A DNA stretch of 64,000 nt from Seiridium cupressi (lineage: Eukaryota > Ascomycota > Sordariomycetes > Amphisphaeriales > Sporocadaceae): the NCBI GenBank assembly GCA_036674765.1, contig JARVKI010000029.1, positions 248,001-312,000 on the forward strand, given 5' to 3'. Shown here piece after piece: positions 44,844 through 56,884 of the stretch (its first letter is position 1; each line of letters starts with the position of its first letter). A program made the translations under genes and the position numbers. Below the pieces are notes generated by a model. It had not been told where the DNA came from. It made no database searches and saw nothing but the letters and a program-made list of their open reading frames with translations.

Positions 44844-46491
44844 TCATCGGATGTCTAACTGGAAAGGCTTGAACCGGCCACCAATAGTGGCACAGCGCGG
44901 GCATTTCCTTCGAGCACCCTGTTCTTCCATCAGTATGTTGACGCACTCTCGGCAGAGGCCGCAGATGCATTCGGTGCACGCATAGGACTCTTTCAGCTTG
45001 GAGCTTTTCTGGCATGCTGCGCAGTAGATGTGAACGTCCTGCGATGAGTAACTCGGGGAAGAGTCTGACAGGCCAGTGGCTCCTATGTGGAACTGGTCGC
45101 CGCTCTCGCCGCTCTCCACACTAGGGAAGGGCTCGGGTATCTCCTGGTGAAAAGACGGGGGTGTTAGAGCTTGCTGCAAGGGCGACGCCTGATAGCCTTG
45201 ATACACCTGGACGTTGTTATGAGGGAAGGGGGGCATAGAAGCCCGGTGCATGGAGATAGGTGATTGCGGCACCTGGTATGTCAGTAAGACAGGATCGATC
45301 CCAGATAGGTGGAAACCCACAGGAGTTCTATCATCCTCTATGTCTTCAGTGGCTGACGCAGCGGCATCGATCAGATCCTCCCAACGCTTTCCATAGTCTG
45401 TGGAAGGTTCAACGGACTGAGCCTTACGATCAAGGCCACCAGGTTTCATACGATCATCATTTTGAATCCGCTTTAGCCACTCAGCAGCCTGTTGTCCTCG
45501 GGACTTCTGCTTCTTGTGGCCTGGCTTGGTGACGGATTGCTTTCTCCGTCGATTCGGACCAAGCGATCGATGCAAAGGAGGGAGTGTGGAGGATCGCGCA
45601 GTAGGGGGTGAATTGGAAAGAATGGATGGCAGCAAATCTCTTTGTTGCTGTCTTACCGGGTTCATGGAAGGAAAGGGCTCGCTCGTCGGTTCGACGTTCA
45701 TGGGCGGAAGCTCGATAGTGCTCCGGGGAATTCGGGGTCCGTCCGTGTCAGAGTGCCATTCCTATCAACCTTCGATTAGACTTCTGTGGGGGGCGAGATA
45801 GAGCAGCATGCAGAGAGGGTCAACGCTACCTCTCCAGAATCCCATCCAGAATCCATCCTCTGTGCCTGACCCAGCTGAGCAAGAGCAGCTGCAGCGCTCT
45901 CGGTTGGCAGCATGGCACCGCCCGCAAAGTCTGCCAGGTTTCTCGGTGTGTCGGGCGCACTTGAGTCATCTCGGAAGTATGCATGGTTCATTTGCTGATA
46001 ACCTCTCGCGGGGACCATGGGTGGCTGTACGGGATGGTTTACCATATGACCGCCATTGACGTTGTTGCTCTGCTGTAGCTGTGATCGATCCTGCGGAGGG
46101 CTGTTGATCATCAAGAGGAAGCTTTCCTCAGTCGCGGGAAGCTTCGGGATGTAGTGCTCGGGATGTGCTCGGCGGATGTGCTCCTGCATAGAGCGGTATC
46201 TCTTTTCCTATCCACGTGGAGGTTACGTTAGCTTGGGCTCAAAATGACCGTGTTCGATTGAGCTCCGGCCGTGGTGCGAAGGAGCTGAGCTCTTCCCGGG
46301 CGGGCCACAGCTCTTCGCAGCCGTGGCTGAAGCTGCAGCTCAGGCAGAGACGGAAGGGTCATGACGGCAGCACTTACACCGATGCAGCGCTTGCGACAGC
46401 TGGAGCCATCCTGGTTGCGCAGCGGGCAGACGACTTCATTGTTCGCATCGGTGATGGAGAAAGACGAGGTAAGGGACTGTCTCGGGGGCAT
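44844..46491 (-). CDS. Conserved fungal zinc-binding protein (C2H2-like plus RING-like)
   Basis: Exons are 46491-46378, 46207-45830 and 45761-44844, with introns of 170 and 68 bp, all phase 0, giving 469 residues. The N terminus MPPRQSLTSSFSITDANNEV leads into a C2H2-like unit (VCPLRNQDGSSCRKRC, then MQEHIRRAHPEH) formed across intron 1. The middle is a long Pro/Gln/Ser-rich, probably disordered region with a basic patch (RRRKQSVTKPGHKKQKSR). The C terminus has paired cysteines (CAACQ, ACTECICGLCREC, RKCPRC), like a RING or B-box-type zinc fold. It is strongly protein-like and conserved in filamentous ascomycetes as far as I recall. A role in nuclear regulation or ubiquitin transfer is only inferred. 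Confidence 0.85.
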
Positions 46492-49472
46492 CTTGTTCGG
46501 CCAAACCCCACCATGCGCTGGGCGACGTCGAGGCGGGGGCGCGTGAGATTGGTGTTGCGATAAGCGTTGTGCAGTCGACAGCAATCGGGACTCGTCGATG
46601 TGGGCTCAGGGTTGTGAAGTCTTCGCATTTGAGGAATGGATTCGAGGGGTGAACAAGTCGGTGACGGGGCAATCGGGCGGGATTCTTGAGTTGCAACAAG
46701 CAAGAGCTTCCCCAAGCTCCCGGTGGAAGTGAAGTGTTACAAGCTGCGTTTCGAAAGACAATGGAGGGGAAGGAGGGCGGGCGAGAGCTGATTGTGGGAA
46801 AACTCGAAGCCGAACAGCAGGCACGCCGCGGGGTCCCCTGGGGACGCTGAATATGTACTGGGCAGTGGTCACTGGTCACTGGTGGCTCCCGCAAAGGGGG
46901 GAACTGGCGGCTGTTGAATTGCAAGCAGTAATAAGATCTGGAATTTGGGGCGCCGGGTCTGCTGCTGTGTTGTACCTCACCCGCTGGTCACCGTTGTACT
47001 ATACATTTAACTGCCTCCCATGTCATCAATATTTAACCCGCCGCACGTGCACTTGCAACACGAAAAGCCGCCCTTCCATGCTGCTGTCGGCATACTCCAC
47101 AGAGCTAGTATACCACGGGCAAATTGCAGGTCATGCTAGCAAGAGACAAGTGAGCGGATGGAAGGGGCGCCTTGCAATCAATTTCCCACCGATTCGCTGC
47201 TTGTCAGTTCAGTGAATAACCCCCATCCGCTGTACATCGGCCAGCCCAAAAGCATTTAGGGCGCCGAGTTGCCCTCGACAACAAGTGGCACGAGGACCCT
47301 GCACAGGTCGATGGGACAATCAAGATTCAAGAGACAGCAAGCGGCAAAAAGGCCCCAGGCGAGGGAGCACCATGTACCGCCTGCAATTGGCTTAGATCCC
47401 TGGAATTGCTCAACCAGCTTCCTTTCTGACTCGATCGAGGATCGGCTGAGGGGATGATGGCTGGTCGAGGGTGGGGTGTATGTGAGTGGAGGGGGAGCAA
47501 GAGCTTCAGCAGGACCGAAGCAGAAAACAGCCCCGGAGCCTAGGGGCGTTTACCTAGGACAAGCTGGTTTGGTTCATTGGCAGATCCTGGATGCAACACG
47601 ACTTAATCAGAGGGTGTCAGCGATCCAGAAAGTTCATATGTCTCGAACCAAGCTCATAGCTGCCCCCGGAGCTTAGCTCAGCTGAAGCTCAGCTTGATCT
47701 ACACAGCTGTCAGCGTTATCGTTGATGGTTGAGAACCCCGCGATTGCAGATAAACGAAGCGCCCTTGTGATAAAGCTTCCAGTGCCACCCGACCTGATAT
47801 CGCGAGTATATCCACTCGGCGCACTAGTGAGCTCATAGCAGGGTCATGCCTCTTCCCCTGATTCAGAGCTTTAGCCAACCAATACAATAACACCGAAGTG
47901 CGGTGACCCAGAGTGGAGCACTATCGTCTTGCCCGCAAGCACGACGCCTCCTCCGCTATTTTTGCCCTGTGGAAAAGGCATGCGAAAAAAAAAAAATGAA
48001 AATGGCGGGGCTGCCGACTCTGTTGCCGCAAAGACGAGCCCGTCGAATGGGTGGATGGTTTCGTGGTGCCGCGCTCGCATGCCCTTGTCTGTGCTTGATT
48101 GGGCACCGGCTAATCGTTGACAAGAGACTTAAGTAGGTTATGTATAACTAGACCATGGATCAACCATGTGAACGGCTTCATCTTACGCAGCTTGGGACGG
48201 TAATTTCAGACACCGCTCTTCCAGATTGGCAACCCCATGATTAATTACACTGGAAAAGTTGAAATTGGGAAAAATTTAGTCAAGCCCGGCAGTGCTAATA
48301 TGACCCTCGTGTCGACCATGACAATAACTTTCTTCGGGTAGCCCAAGCCGTTCTAGACAGCTTCTCACTGCGGGTCTCACGCAGAGGCGCTTCATTCTAT
48401 CCTGTAATAGTAATGGTATGAATGCACTGACGGGGATCGGTATGCTGCAGGTGACAAGGCCTCGAGCCTCGAATCGGCAGCACAATGGCAATGCGATAAC
48501 AACTGCCAGGGAGAGATGCATGCCGGAATCGCAACGCCTACGGTATTCCATGGACGCATTCCCGGCGCAGCCCGACCACCAGCCCGTCGGTCATTGTCGA
48601 CTTGCCGTGGAAATTAGCGACGAGTTGGGCTGCGGAAACATGCCCAGCTATAAAATGGTGGACACGACGGGTCTATGTGCTACTGCAGTGCTGTTGCGCC
48701 AGAATCGCCATGTGATTGGAGGCATCGGTCTGTCTTTAAATGACTTCAGTGGCCGTACCTTTGTTTTTACACTGGGATACGTAGGCAACCATCCATCTCT
48801 ACAGGATGTGTTTGGGCAGAGCGTACTGTAAAGACGGGAGCCTACATTGTAGGCCGCAATTCTGGCATCGCCATGGCTGCTACAAGACCAGGCAACTTCT
48901 TGGGAGCTTCGTCGATAAGAGCTCTATCGATACCCGGGTGGTTGGCGATTGACGAATCCTCGTTGCCCCTCATTTTCAGGGTCCAACACCACTTCCTGGA
49001 AGGTCTCCACTGATGATTGATGAAGCTGCTTGCCAAGTTTGGGCAGCTTCTTATCGATAAATTACCGGAGGTCTGTCGCACAAGAGCTTGCAGCGTGACC
49101 CGACGGTTGAACTTAAATCTTAAGCCTCGTTATCTGCTGCTAGTGTAAAATGTCCCCGTCCGTTTATGCTTTGAACGCTGAAGTCTTCTTCCAAGCACAA
49201 CACATTTCCCAGTTCCACCATCGAATTCATGACACGAACATGCATTGCACTAACTTGTCATAATCTGCCCGAGTCAAGATCGATGATGGAATTTCTTGAG
49301 CCAGTTTGGAGAATTGCTAAAGATGAACACGACAGATGCTTTAACTACGGATATCTATGCATAAGCTACACCTCAACTGCTCGTTCTCGCTCACGTCTTC
49401 ACAACTAGGCCGACTACTTCCACCAGAAATCATAATCAGCCACGTGGCCACCTATCTATGCTCTGGGGATCT
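46492..49472. other. Gene-poor stretch, 3 kb
   Basis: No confidently supported gene. A minus-strand frame 48521-48276 begins with a signal-like segment (MHLSLAVVIALPLCC) and encodes 81 residues with several cysteines; it may be a small secreted protein, but no homology was recognised (confidence about 0.25). An overlapping plus-strand frame (48418-48831, 137 codons) competes with it. The left end holds the zinc-finger gene's promoter. A10-11 runs occur near 47984-47994. Confidence 0.4.
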
Positions 49473-50407
49473 TCAGCCATATTGCAATCGGAACAGCAGC
49501 CGTGCCAATGATGCAATTAGGATACACCTGACGAACAATTCCTTCGCAAAGTTGTCTATTGCAGCTCCATTGTTCAGCCACGGAAATGGTATGTCCTTCG
49601 GCGCCTCGCAGTCAAGGGCTTTGCTAAGGGCCCCCAACCATCTTTGGCATCGAAGAACAACAATTTCTCCGAAGGGACTACTGTCTTCAGGTGCTCGATA
49701 TGCCTTTTCCGAACGACTTTGCCTGGGATCTGTGGTTCCCCAGGCCTTTGGTAGTGTTCTCCCCAACGGTCGGCTTGTAGAACGTCCGAATAAAGAAGGA
49801 AGTGCCCCATTGGAGGCAATGGATATAGGATGAGTCATAAATACCATGCCAGACTCTGCTGCGACGTGGCATCGATGGATTTCGCCCAAGCATCTGGATC
49901 CCTCACCGTGCATACGACCTTGGCGTCTGGATGCAATTTCATCAACTCCGGGACAAACAACATTGCTGGAACATCTGTGGTTGCTGCATATCCTTGCATA
50001 GCTCCAAGTATTGTCGCTAGGATGAAAGTCTTGTCAGCCGCGCTGCGGATGGGACTGTGCTGGAACACTTCAGTCCATTTTTGCATGTTTGACAATGGGC
50101 CCGTGCACTTCGGTATTGGAGTCAGCGATTCTTTCTTCTAGGAGTATAATGACTAGCCATCGGGAGTTGCAGCTCCATGTTTCAGAAGCGTCAACGACCG
50201 ACTAGGAAGTCCTGGCCCAGAAGCCTGGAGAGGATAGAAAACACCATGGACTATTGCTTACAACCTGTGTGCCGCCGTGTTAGACCGGACCTTGTAAGAG
50301 GATCTCGAGGGCCTTGGCAAGCGATGCAGTGCGTATCCTCGGTAGGCCAGCGCCAATGACTCTGGGAATTTAGTCCCAGGCACGGGCGTTGACGCTTCTT
50401 GACCCAT
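49473..50407 (-). pseudogene. Sulfotransferase-like (P-loop, PF17784-type) relic
   Basis: The minus strand reads as a fungal sulfotransferase family member in pieces. ATG 50407 starts MGQEASTPVPGTK, then the frame shifts to VIGAGLPRIRTASLAKALEI, where the P-loop is altered (RIRT for the usual RTGT). A TAA follows LLQGPV, then HGGTQV and a GTAAGC...CAG intron. Next comes an intact block (50095-49835) with QGYAATTDVPAM, HPDAKVVCTVRDPDAW, the 3'-phosphate-binding-like RD element. The C-terminal part (EHLKTVVPSEKLLFFDAKDGW, then in another frame EAPKDIPFPWLNNGAA) has a further one-base shift near 49617. With at least two frameshifts and one stop, it cannot encode a working enzyme. Confidence 0.78.
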
Positions 50408-51637
50408 GGTGCATCTGAGGGTTTACCAAGACCATGACTTTGCCAGAACCGAAGCCGCGAAAGGCTATAGATGTCTGGACGCGCGAACGACTACAGATCT
50501 TTGATGACGAGATCCTGCGCTTTATAGGAAAGAGCCATTGTTCCACGTTAGAGCTGACTGCCGCTGTCGTGTGTGCCGCTTACCAGTCTCGGGCATATTC
50601 TAGTAGCACTAGTCTACCTAGCAAATTACGCGGCCGCAACACGTCTCATTGATACTCACAATTCTGTGATTCAACAACGTTGCCATCATAGCGAATTGGA
50701 GGAAATAGGAGATCTCTGGGCAATGGAAACCTCCATTGGCGATTTGAATCTCCATTTGGGAATGCACAAGGACTTGACGTTTTTCCTAACACTGATGGTT
50801 CCTAGTTCAGGTCGCTTGCCCGAACACAGGCATAAAAGTCAGGCACGTTACGCCGGGTGCATGATCCGTCAGTAGCCCCGACTCTTTTCTGAAGCCGTAC
50901 GTCAGGTTCCTACAAACGCTGGAAGGAGCTGAGATTCCAATCGAAAAGGAACAACATTGAACCACTCAATTGACGAGATATCAAGCGAGCTGGCGAGCCG
51001 CCAAGACATGCCTTGATCCCAACTTCCCCGCTAGCGAATCACGGAGCTTTACTTCAGCCACTCTCCCAAATCGTCTTCCCGAGCCGACGCAGTGCTGCAG
51101 TGCTGAGCGTGCTGGCGTCGATTCGACCTGTAGCGGTACGTCTTCCTCGCCTTAACCTTCCCCAGCTGAAGCACTCAATCCAAATGCAGCACCGCCTCCC
51201 GTTTGTTCTTGACAAAATCCACAGAGAATCCACGGACAAAATGGGGACCCATGACGCCCAGATCGACCCTTTGGCGAACTTTCGCCAGTTTGCAATTCAT
51301 CTTTTCCTCGACGACCTGCATTAGATCCTGTTAGACGGAGTCATCAAGAAACGTCAGTCTCAACGGTGATACTCTTCATCATGTATTGTTATCGTTGCAC
51401 TCAGCCTACCATCCGGTCTTGTGCGTCTCTGTAATTTCTTCTCGGGCGCCAATGTCTCATTTTGCTGCCGAGCCTTGATGATAAGACTTGGGTGTAACGC
51501 GTCTACTTGACTTTCTACGACCGACCTCAAAACGCTGCTCGGACCCCGTATTTTTCCAATGCGTATGACTTCATACATCAGACCTTGGACTCTTTACCCA
51601 GAAGTAGAAGTCATCACCCCAGCGTCTTAATGCCAAC
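50408..51637. other. Intergenic with unassigned short frames
   Basis: A plus frame 50434-50652 (EPKPRKAIDVWTRERLQIFDDEILRF) reads fairly protein-like and shifts into another frame near 50640 (SELEEIGDLWAMETSIGDLN). It could be a gene remnant, but no family was recognised. The rest is the MBL gene's promoter side. Confidence 0.35.
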
Positions 51638-52978
51638 ATGGCCTTGACCGTGAAGCATCTCAACTCTGATGCCTCATTCTTGCTCTCATTTGAGCCTGTA
51701 TACACGGATCCTACGAGGGGTTCTGTAGTGGTTCCGCAACCATTCACCATCCTGTTAGATCCCTGGATTACCGGACCATCCAAGATTTTCCATTCGAGAT
51801 TCTCCGTCACAACCCATAAAACGCCACCATGTGTGTCGTCGCTTTCGGAGCTTCCTGAACCAGATTTGGTTATTATCAGTCAGCATAAAAGCGATCACTG
51901 CAATGAGGCGACTTTACGCCAGCTGCCTGCTTTTGGCACCAAGACGCTCATCTTAGCCGAGCCCGCTTCTGCGCGTTTGATAAGGAGCTGGAAGTATTTT
52001 GATCGCGATAAGATTCGCACTATCGAGCCGTGGAAAGACCGGAGGGCCGCGGGCAAGTCCACTATCCTTCGAGTCCCGGTACCACCAGTCACACCTGGAG
52101 GTCAGGGCGGCGAAATCACGGTGTCGTGGATACCACAGAAGCGGGACATCGCCGGCCTGCACGGCGCTATAGGTATCACCTATCGACCACCACCGTCCTA
52201 TTCTCTCTCCAAGCTGGCCGCCATGTCGCCCCGATCGGATCTGCTTACTCCCCCAGCAACACCGGTCTCTATCAAGATGCCCGCTGCTGTCCCTCTTTCG
52301 GCCTCGACCATAGACGTCAATCATCTCCCTTCTAGCCCGCCCATCTCTCCCCGCTCCCTTCGTTCCGTCCAGTCCGCATCGACGCTCATCCCATCCCCGG
52401 TTCGGGGCACTTACCCTACCAGAAGCCTAAGCCGGTGCCTTCCTTCACGTTCACGTACCACGTCGATGGCCCATGGTACGCGCCCCATTTCTCTCCTTTT
52501 TTCGCCCCACGGCATATCCTTTGCGCATATAGGGCCGTGGGCAACTTCGCACCTAGTATCCGAGGCTGCGCTCCCGCTCACAGCTCTCCTCCATTGCATG
52601 GATAGCATAACTAATCCATGGTGGCTCGGCGGTAATATCTGCTCCGGGACATTGACGGGCGCCGATATCGCCAACAAGTTGGGCGCCAGGGTCTGGGTTT
52701 CGGCTCACGATGCGGAGAAAGAGGTCAAAGGTATAGGGACGGGCCTGTTGAAAACAAGGAAGTGGGAACGAGAGGAGATCGTGGGAATAGTCAGTCCCGG
52801 CATCACGAACGGCAAAACCGGGATCGAGAACGGGGCGAAGAAAGAGAACTTGGGCTTGGGGATGGGGATGGATAAGGGGACAGAGGTTCTCAGGCTGGAG
52901 AGTGGTGAGGAAGTGCTCGTTACGGGTGAAGGCATGGTGTTGGCCGCGTCGGGGAAAGCGAAGGGAAAGGTCGAGTGA
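51638..52978 (+). CDS. Metallo-beta-lactamase-fold protein, fungal UlaG-like type
   Basis: A single exon of 446 residues. The N-terminal MBL part has FTILLDPWITGPSKIFHS and the metal-site region IISQHKSDHCNEATL (His83, Asp86, His87). Compared with canonical HxHxDH, the first histidine is missing and the spacing differs, a form common in this fungal subgroup. A Ser/Pro-rich loop of about 90 residues (SSPPISPRSLRS) interrupts the fold. The second half resumes with ISLLFSPHGISF and LTALLHCMDSITNPWWLGGN, then ARVWVSAHDAEKEV. The C terminus is Gly/Lys-rich. Substrate unknown; hydrolase activity is not assured. No splice sites are needed. Confidence 0.82.
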   Translation: MALTVKHLNSDASFLLSFEPVYTDPTRGSVVVPQPFTILLDPWITGPSKIFHSRFSVTTHKTPPCVSSLSELPEPDLVIISQHKSDHCNEATLRQLPAFGTKTLILAEPASARLIRSWKYFDRDKIRTIEPWKDRRAAGKSTILRVPVPPVTPGGQGGEITVSWIPQKRDIAGLHGAIGITYRPPPSYSLSKLAAMSPRSDLLTPPATPVSIKMPAAVPLSASTIDVNHLPSSPPISPRSLRSVQSASTLIPSPVRGTYPTRSLSRCLPSRSRTTSMAHGTRPISLLFSPHGISFAHIGPWATSHLVSEAALPLTALLHCMDSITNPWWLGGNICSGTLTGADIANKLGARVWVSAHDAEKEVKGIGTGLLKTRKWEREEIVGIVSPGITNGKTGIENGAKKENLGLGMGMDKGTEVLRLESGEEVLVTGEGMVLAASGKAKGKVE

Positions 52979-54122
52979 GGGGCCGAGTCCTCAGCACGGT
53001 CTTTTTATGACCATGGAGAAGTTGACTACGAATGATGAACCGATGATATTTGATTCATTGGTCGCAGCCTTGGATATCATTTTCTGCACTCGGAGTCCCA
53101 TCAGGTGCTCTACAGCTGCACAACTTCACCTAGTCGCTTTCAGTGTGCCACGATGCTGGAGCTGCATTCGGGGACCTCGAAAAACATCCGCGAGGGACGT
53201 CGCCGGTACACAAAATACCGCGACCGGATAGTGGAAGGCAGTCTTCTGTGAGACTACAAGAAAGCCCGGGTTACGTTTGCCAATGCTATGGTAATAGCAA
53301 ACCGGCAAGTCAGCAAGGGAAGGTGTCGATCAACGAGCATTGGTCCACAAAATGATACATGTTGTAAGGCGATCCTTACAATAGGGAAAGGAATAACATT
53401 CGGCAACCAAGACGATCTTTGCGTCGACTCGAGCTTCTTAAGAGAATAGGATACAAGGGGCACGTTTGAGAAGCTTAAAGTGCATACTGAATGGTTGGGA
53501 AGCGGCGTATATGAAATCCCGCGAAGTGTAGCGAGATGACGTCTGAAAAAGGCCTTGAATTCGTTCTACATCAGGGGTTTTGCATATCATATCTGCGCCT
53601 CTTGACTGCTACGGTTCAAACCCAGTAGATATTGCAGAGTAAATTAATCAGTGGTGATATGGCCGACTCGATAATACGGTGCTGCCTGTCAAGTCTGATA
53701 ATTCCATCTTAATCATCTCGAATTAGAATATGTTTTCTGACCATATGATCTGCAACATTCTCTATATTGACTAAAATCCATATTCCCTAAGATTCCAACG
53801 AACATCGCACAACGAAAATGATTATCGCCACTCATTATCTGATTTGACATCATATCATATTCATACTAGAAACAGAGCCATTTGCCCTGCATCCTAGGGT
53901 ATCTATACTTCTGATTCATTCGTCGTACACAATGAGAAGGTACACATACACCCCATATCGGGGACGCTGACCAGCCGCCAGACGACCCCGGACAACCTCC
54001 CCATAGATTTCACGCAGAACCATAGGTGAGTGCTGAGCATATTACACTCGGATCGTTCTCGCGTGACCTCACAACGCAAGGCCTACTTCGTTCAGTCCAT
54101 TCGATGGATCTACCCGCTCTCC
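52979..54122. other. Intergenic between convergent genes, 1.1 kb
   Basis: Unusually long for a convergent interval; AT-rich from 53.6 to 53.9 kb. A GGTTCAAACCC at 53613-53623 resembles a tRNA B box, but no tRNA fold surrounds it. No gene was recognised. Confidence 0.5.
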
Positions 54123-55285
54123 TTACTTCAACTGCTTCAGGATCTCCTCCAAGAAATCCTCAAAGCTTAGCGTGATGTACCCATCCCGATCCTCGTCGTA
54201 CTTCTTGAACACATCCGTCATGCGTTTCAAGCTAATACAAGCCTGCACAAATAGATCAAAGCTCATGACACCTTCGTTTCTCTTGTCGTAGGTATCAAAG
54301 AGTAGCTTCACGAACCGCGACGATAGGCGGTACCGGAACGCGACCAGGGCGTCATTAAACTCGTCCAGTGAGATGTTGCCAGAGTGGTCCTTGTCGAAGC
54401 GGTCGAAAAGCGTCCGCCACGAAGCTAGGAATGACCACAGCCCGCAGAACTCTTGGAAGCCGATCGTACCGGACCGGTCGCTGTCGAACATGCGGATCAT
54501 CATCCGTACCGTGTGCGGGTCGAAAGCCGTCCAGTCACCGTTGACGAGGGCGGCGCTGAGCTCTTTCTCGGAGAGCTGACCAGTTCCTGACGATGTGTAT
54601 TAGCCATATAATTCAGAGGGCCTTATTCCACGCGGGCTCTGAAACACCTCGACTGAGGGGAGTTGGTGATTGGGGGCGGGTTCTTACCATCTTTGTCCAC
54701 GGCCCTGAAGAGCGGCAGGAGAGTTGGATCAGATCCGTCTTGCGGTGCCGGTGAAGGCGGTGGCCTGCTGCTTGCCGGTGGGCGATTGTGCGTTACAGGT
54801 CGAGGACCATGGGCCTGGGGTGGCGGCGACATAGGAGATGACGCCGGGTGGCCGTACGATGCAGCCTGTAGCCGCCGGGGATCAGAGTTCTGGTGAGGAC
54901 GGCCTAATGGGACGCTCTGCTGTGGGAGCGGCGGCGGAGGCTTGCTATCGTATCTTGACGCAGAGGGGGCGGACCCGCCCTTCTGTTTAAAGCGTGTTAG
55001 TATGCGATCCATGGCGATTTGGTGGATAGGTGGTCCAAGATAGAACGTACTTGCTCCGGCTCTGCGAACCTGGAGATCACACAGTATTAGCATGTTCTCC
55101 TCAATCTGGACACTCGCGCGAGAAACTCTCGAGCCCAGGGCAGTCAGGCGCAGCCTGGTGTACGGCCTGACTGAGGCACCTGGCCATCGCGACAGCGAAG
55201 CCACGAGGACACGGGCGCGATGGCGGGGTAGATGACAGACGTACCTGGGCAGCTCGTCGGGGTTGTATGGTCTGCTGTATGCCAT
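54123..55285 (-). CDS. Penta-EF-hand Ca2+-binding protein (Pef1/ALG-2-like)
   Basis: Exons are 55285-55245 (41 nt), 55069-55051 (19 nt), 54982-54688 and 54586-54123, all phase-matched, giving 272 residues. A Pro/Gln-rich N-terminal region of about 110 residues (PPPPLPQQSVPLGRPHQ) is typical of peflin/Pef1. Five EF-hand units follow: VDKDGTGQLSEKEL (across the last intron), FDSDRSGTIGFQEF, FDKDHSGNISLDEF, the degenerate YDKRNEGVMSFDLF, and YDEDRDGYITLSFEDF. In this family the last hand serves for dimerisation. Likely a cytosolic Ca2+ sensor acting in membrane traffic or polarity. The 19-nt second exon encodes only FAEPEQ plus one base. Confidence 0.92.
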
Positions 55286-56884
55286 TTTTGACGTGTTTTC
55301 AATTCAGCACGGGGGAAGAGAAGTCACAAAGTACGAGCAGTCGTCGGCTGCGACCGGTCTATATATCTGACTGTACTTGTCCTCGAAGCTCCCTTGAGGC
55401 TGTGAAGCGCAAACAAAGAAAGTAATGCGATTCTGCCGCAGGGGTGTGTCTGGTGGAGTGGAGTGGAGTGGAGGGGTAGTTCAGTCGGGCTGGGTGGGCA
55501 TTAAAACGAAGCTTAGCGGAGTGAGCAGCAAGCCAATGGGTACTTAATGATACATTTCTCTGTTTCTTTTTCCTTCTGCCCAAGGAGGCTGGGGCTTGTT
55601 TTGGCAAGTAAGCACTCGGGAGATTGGGCAGAATGTTGCGGCGCTGCTTGAGCCCTGATTGAGGTCAACTCTGTCCGTCCAAAGCTGAAAATGACAGACG
55701 AAGCCTGCTGTGTTCCAGCTTCATGGCCTCCGAGGGACGGGTCCTGTTCTCTAGTACAGTTTGCGCAGCCGATGCCAAGACGTGGGGCTCCCGTGAGGCA
55801 GTACATTGAAGATCAGGGGTAGAGGATGATGCCGTTCTACCGGGTCTTTTCCCCCTTCTAGCGACCGATTAGAGTGACGTAGTTACATGTAGGCAGTGCA
55901 CACTCGGGCTTTACAATTGTCTACATTGTATGTGGTCTTTGCTTTAAATTGGGTATCCAGCCACCATTCAGCTCACACAGCGCAGTCAGATGACTGGATA
56001 GGCCTCCTTTCAGTCACCGAGTACATTGCAGCGCACTGCGACAAGACATTCCTCGACATGAGTGTGAGGTTCTTTTGAGCCTAGGCAGCCTGTCTTTCGT
56101 CTGGAGCCGAACTGTAAGTCGGTAACTTGAGTCATCCCGAAGCCCTTTTCACCTGCACAGCACTTCAACAAACGCTTCCTCCAGGAGTTTCCAGAGAAAC
56201 GCCTTGCAGTTGAAGCTCAGTTGCCTAGTGGGGTGACGGAGCACCATCACAAGCGTAAATTTCGTAGGCTAGTGACCTGCGCTTAATCCTACAGACCCAG
56301 AAATTTGGGCGCAAACCTGTCGGAACAATCTGATGTAGTACATAGGGCACGTCTATTCTGTCAGGAGGTGACTTGGGAGCGAAAGAGATGGCGGTGTTGG
56401 CGACAACAATTAGAATAGCATAGACTCGAGGCTACCGACTTCCATGGTGCTGACGCCACGGATCCGAGTTGGACTGGGATCGGAATTCATATACATGTAG
56501 TATTCGCATTTCCAACCGTGGCGCAGTTTAGCTGCCTATACCATCTTTCAGGTCAGAGTATGCATTAGGTATTCTAATGCGCTAAAGATTTCACCAACCA
56601 GGCTCGAGAGGATGTTGGAGATAGCCCTAAATTCCGTACATTAATGTAGGCCCTTGCGTGCTGCATCAGTGCGCTGAGGTGATCCCCCGGAACGGGCATC
56701 TTAGCGTCATCTCACTAATAGTTTTGACATCGTAGCACCGGCTCGCAGGCCGTCTTGGCAAGGCAATAACTGCACTTCATTATAGAGCGCGAACTGTGTG
56801 GCTTCTCCCGTCCCGACCCTGCCTTACCGTTGATCAGACGATATATGCCCGACTTGATAGACAACCGCGTTTTTTCTTCCAACC
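55286..56884. other. Intergenic between divergent genes, 1.6 kb
   Basis: A tandem GGAGT unit (TGGAGTGGAGTGGAGTGGAGG) lies at about 55452-55474, close to the penta-EF-hand promoter. No supported gene elsewhere. Confidence 0.5.

Noticed and set aside
48418..48831. 137-codon plus-strand frame
   Set aside because: It overlaps a competing minus-strand signal-peptide-like frame, and neither shows a recognisable family; left unannotated as a gene.
52400..52570. An alternative frame inside the MBL gene reading VPSFTFTYHVDGPWYAPHF
   Set aside because: The annotated frame continues with clear family text on both sides (ISLLFSPHG, LHCMDSITNPWWLGGN), so no frameshift is needed and the other frame is chance.
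53580..53640. GGTTCAAACCC resembling a tRNA B box
   Set aside because: The neighbouring bases do not form a T-stem of five pairs, and no A box or acceptor stem lies at the right distance upstream.
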